Part shown: positions 61,601-64,000 of the stretch, one piece after another | Layout: each line of letters begins with the position of its first letter | Position numbering within the stretch: position 1 is the stretch's first letter | NCBI GenBank assembly: GCA_900239685.1 | Contig: OENT01000226.1 | Span: 8,150-72,149, forward strand | From: Rotaria macrura | Lineage: Eukaryota; Rotifera; Eurotatoria; Philodinida; Philodinidae | Reading direction: 5' to 3' | DNA: 64,000 bases | Notes under the pieces: generated by a model | What the model saw: only the letters and a program-made list of their open reading frames with translations | Databases searched by the model: none | What the model was told of the DNA's origin: nothing | Translations under genes and position numbers: made by a program

Positions 61601-62930
61601 GAGCGAGGTTCGCAGGGCAAACGAGCATACATCAAGAGACGTGTATTCACCTCATTTGCTCATTTTCAAGGAAACTTTATGACTCAGTAAGCTGATGGAA
61701 GATCACATGGGCAAACGAACTTTCATCATCAGATTCCTGTTCACCAGTTCTGCTCAATTCAACGCAAATTTTATAACGATCTCTGCTCATCGAATATCGG
61801 ATTGCAAAGGAACACTCAGAATGAGACTTGTCTTCATGTCTTTTCCTCAGTTCGAAGCAAACGTCGGGACTCGGTTAGTTGATCGAAGGTCATGCGGGAA
61901 AAGATCATTCCCGAAGAGACTTCTTTTCACGTTTTTTGCTCACTTCCAAGGAAATGTTGCGATCCGGTCAGCTAATCGAAGATATTATAGAAAAAGAACA
62001 TTACTGAGAAGAGTACTGCTCACGACGTTTCCTCATTTCGAAGTAAAATTTCCGACGCGGTCATCTCATCGACGATCACATGGCAAGGGAACACCCGTAA
62101 TTAGAGTTCTCTTCACTTATTTCGTTCACTTCCAAGAAAATGGTGAAACTCCGGCAGCTCATTGAAGCTGGCGCGACAAATTATCATTCAGAAAGAGACT
62201 TGCCTTCACATCTTTGGTTTACTTCGTAGCAAACTTTCCGAGCGCATCAGTTGATCGGAGATCAGATGGGAAAGAAACGCTGCTTAGGAAACTTCTGTTC
62301 ACTTCTTTTGTTCACTTCAAAGCAAACCATGCGACTCGTCAGCAAATTGAAGGTCATATGGAAAAAGAACAATCATAACGAGGCTTCTGTTCACGTCGTT
62401 CGGTGACTTCCAAGGAAACGGTGGAACTCTGTCATTTGGTCGAAGATCACTTTCGAAAGGAACATGTATAATCAGAGTTATGTTCACCTCTGTTCCGCAC
62501 TTCGAAGTAAACGTATGAACTAACTCAGTTGATCGGAGATGACAGTGGAAAGGAGCATTCCTGAAGAGACTTCTGTTCACTTCTATAGATGAGTGTGAAG
62601 CAAACGTTGTGATTCGGTCAGCCGATCGAAGCTCAGATGGCAAAGGGGGATCCCTGAAGAGACTTCTGTTCACCTCGTTTGCTCATTTCGTCGGAAACCT
62701 TGCAACTCAGTCAGTTGATCGATGTTCACATGGAAAGGGACAATGGGAACGATGTTGGTTTTCACTTTTTTGGCTCACTTGGTAGGAAAGTTTGCGAGTT
62801 GGTCAGCTGATCGAAGATGAAATGGAAAAGGAACAATAGTAATAATAATTTTGTTCACCTTTTTTTCACACTTGGAAGCAAGGGTAACGACTGTTTCAGC
62901 TTATCGAAGAGGACATAGCAGTGGTGGTTC
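55690..62930 (+). repeat. 93-bp satellite array, ~78 diverged units
   Basis: The unit runs roughly: TTCTGTTCACCTCTTTTG, CTCACTTCGAAGCAAACGTT, GCGACTCGGTCAGCTGATCG, AAGATCACATGGCAAAGG, AACATTCATAAAGAGAC. Two clear neighbours (TTCTGTTCAC at 62571 and 62664) are exactly 93 bases apart. All units share orientation. Copies are well diverged. Because 93 is 31 codons, long open frames appear on both strands with 31-residue repeats (plus-strand pieces such as SADRRSHGKGTF and LLFTSFAHFEAN). Stops break every frame in places and no splice pattern was found, so I treat it as satellite rather than a gene. Confidence 0.85.
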
Positions 62931-64000
62931 CATAATGGCAGGTTGTGCCAGCCATCCATTCATCGATGATGGTAAGTTTGAAGCCGAATTTACGCTTCAA
63001 ACGCCAAATGCACTTTTCAGGTGACAAATGAATGATTATAATCGGTAATATCATGTTCATTTATTTTCATCAATCTGAGACAATTTTTGAAAATGTTTTA
63101 GCTCATCCACCACTGCATTTCGAATGAACAACCCAGCGAAAGTTCTGTCCCCTTATTTCATCCGTTACCAGCCACAATCGCTGCACTGATCATAGCTCAT
63201 TCGCTATACCATAACTAATGAATACTGATAACGCTTGAAGTGGTCCCAATTGTTCTGTTCCTTTATATTTTCATCTCGTTTTTAAACTCAAATCAAAGCT
63301 TGTGAATCAACCGGTTGATCGAAGAGCGCGTAATAAATAAAGAACTCGCATATTTAGTGTTTTATTTATGCATTTCCCATCATTCACATTGAACATGATG
63401 AATTGATGAGCAGATAAAAGATCGTAGGCTAATTGAATCATTCTCACCATTGTTGTGTTCATTTATTATTTTCATTTTGAAATGAAGATTAAGTATTGTC
63501 GGTGTCAATCAATGACCGTATAACTAATGATTATGCATCAGCGGAATTTTATTCACTTACCGTATCTACTTCTTACTGAAGCATCGAAATTTTGCTTCAT
63601 CCGAATGGATCTCATGATATGCCAACATTTGCTAACCAATGGATGTATTCAATTATCTTTGTAAATGGCTAAAGAAATTCCGGAAATCAATGTACTCGTA
63701 GAACATTATAATTTTAATGAATCAAGATAACGCTTTTTTTCACTGTCTCCCCAATTTTTTTATGCGCTGGTGTTGTGTTCATCAAAGCAAACGCTGGAAG
63801 AATATGCTCTTTTGAAAAATGGCATGGCGAATGAATGGTCCTAATTCTTCACATTGTCGTATTCACTAAAGCCCCTCACTTTGCAGCCAAGACGGTGAGT
63901 CACAAAGTTAATTGAAATTGAGGTGGAATAGAAGCGTTCTTACTGGTGAGTATAAGTTCCTCGATTTTACTTACGTCGATACAAATTTTTTGATTGAAGA
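62931..64000 (+). repeat. Eroded continuation of the satellite
   Basis: Recognisable traces of the 93-bp unit remain, for example GTGAATCAACCGGTTGATCG then AAGAGCGCG near 63301-63330, and recurring GTTCATTTATTTTC words about every 100 bases. Similarity is much weaker than in the main array. The stretch reaches the right edge of the window. No gene seen. Confidence 0.5.

Noticed and set aside
55690-62930. Long ORFs in the 93-bp array as a repeat-protein gene
   Set aside because: Open frames occur on both strands and in several frames, as expected from a period divisible by three. Each is interrupted and no start, signal or splice pattern was found.
1-64000. tRNA, rRNA or CRISPR loci
   Set aside because: No cloverleaf B-box/A-box pair, rRNA core or spacer-repeat array was recognised; the tandem repeats have no unique spacers.

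Overview
The window looks like a gene-poor, repeat-rich stretch of an AT-rich invertebrate genome. The best fit I can infer is a bdelloid rotifer. Most introns that could be resolved are very short (about 50-100 bases) and bounded by GTAAG/GTATG-like donors and TTTTAG/TTTCAG acceptors. The LamG-type jellyroll remnant, the small secreted Cys-rich protein and the membrane protein with a tail-collar-like C-terminus also suit that group. Several metabolic genes are single-exon. Species assignment is inference only. Two assembly Ns lie at 29813 and 49349.

Layout. 1-6100: a ~112-bp tandem repeat followed by two spliced genes on the + strand, a tnp2/Transposase_21 (EnSpm/CACTA-type) transposase and a BEN-like partner; together they look like the right part of one large DNA transposon. 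6144-12391: a GC-rich mini-element, an SLC25A44-like mitochondrial carrier, a second mini-element and a single-exon sugar porter. 12392-21545: mostly non-coding, with a decayed LamG-domain gene and a tiny three-exon secreted Cys-rich gene on the minus strand, the latter with a 17-nt microexon. 21546-26487: a single-exon GH27 alpha-galactosidase and, on the minus strand, a complete eight-exon AGPAT3/4-like lysophospholipid acyltransferase. 26488-39240: largely empty, with a non-autonomous hAT element at 29153-30426 and a small secreted protein at 35039-35554 that has a papain-fold-like NCxH motif. 39241-45674: a type II membrane protein with a tail-collar-like C-terminal domain, and a GNAT-like acetyltransferase.

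45740-64000 is almost wholly repeats: a ~70-bp minisatellite; a short non-autonomous LTR element with seemingly identical LTRs and a 5-bp target duplication; a 2.7-kb element with long inverted repeats that are themselves tandemly repeated; two hAT-like mini-elements stacked on one target site; a foldback element; and a ~7-8 kb array of a 93-bp satellite whose unit is exactly 31 codons long. An isolated inverted copy of the 93-bp unit sits about 2.5 kb before the array.

Functional links: the two transposon genes plausibly act together. The alpha-galactosidase (secreted, releases galactose) and the sugar porter (uptake) could serve one pathway, but they are 9 kb apart and no co-regulation is visible. 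Exon coordinates were read by eye from splice consensus, phase agreement and protein-family similarity; no alignment program was run.
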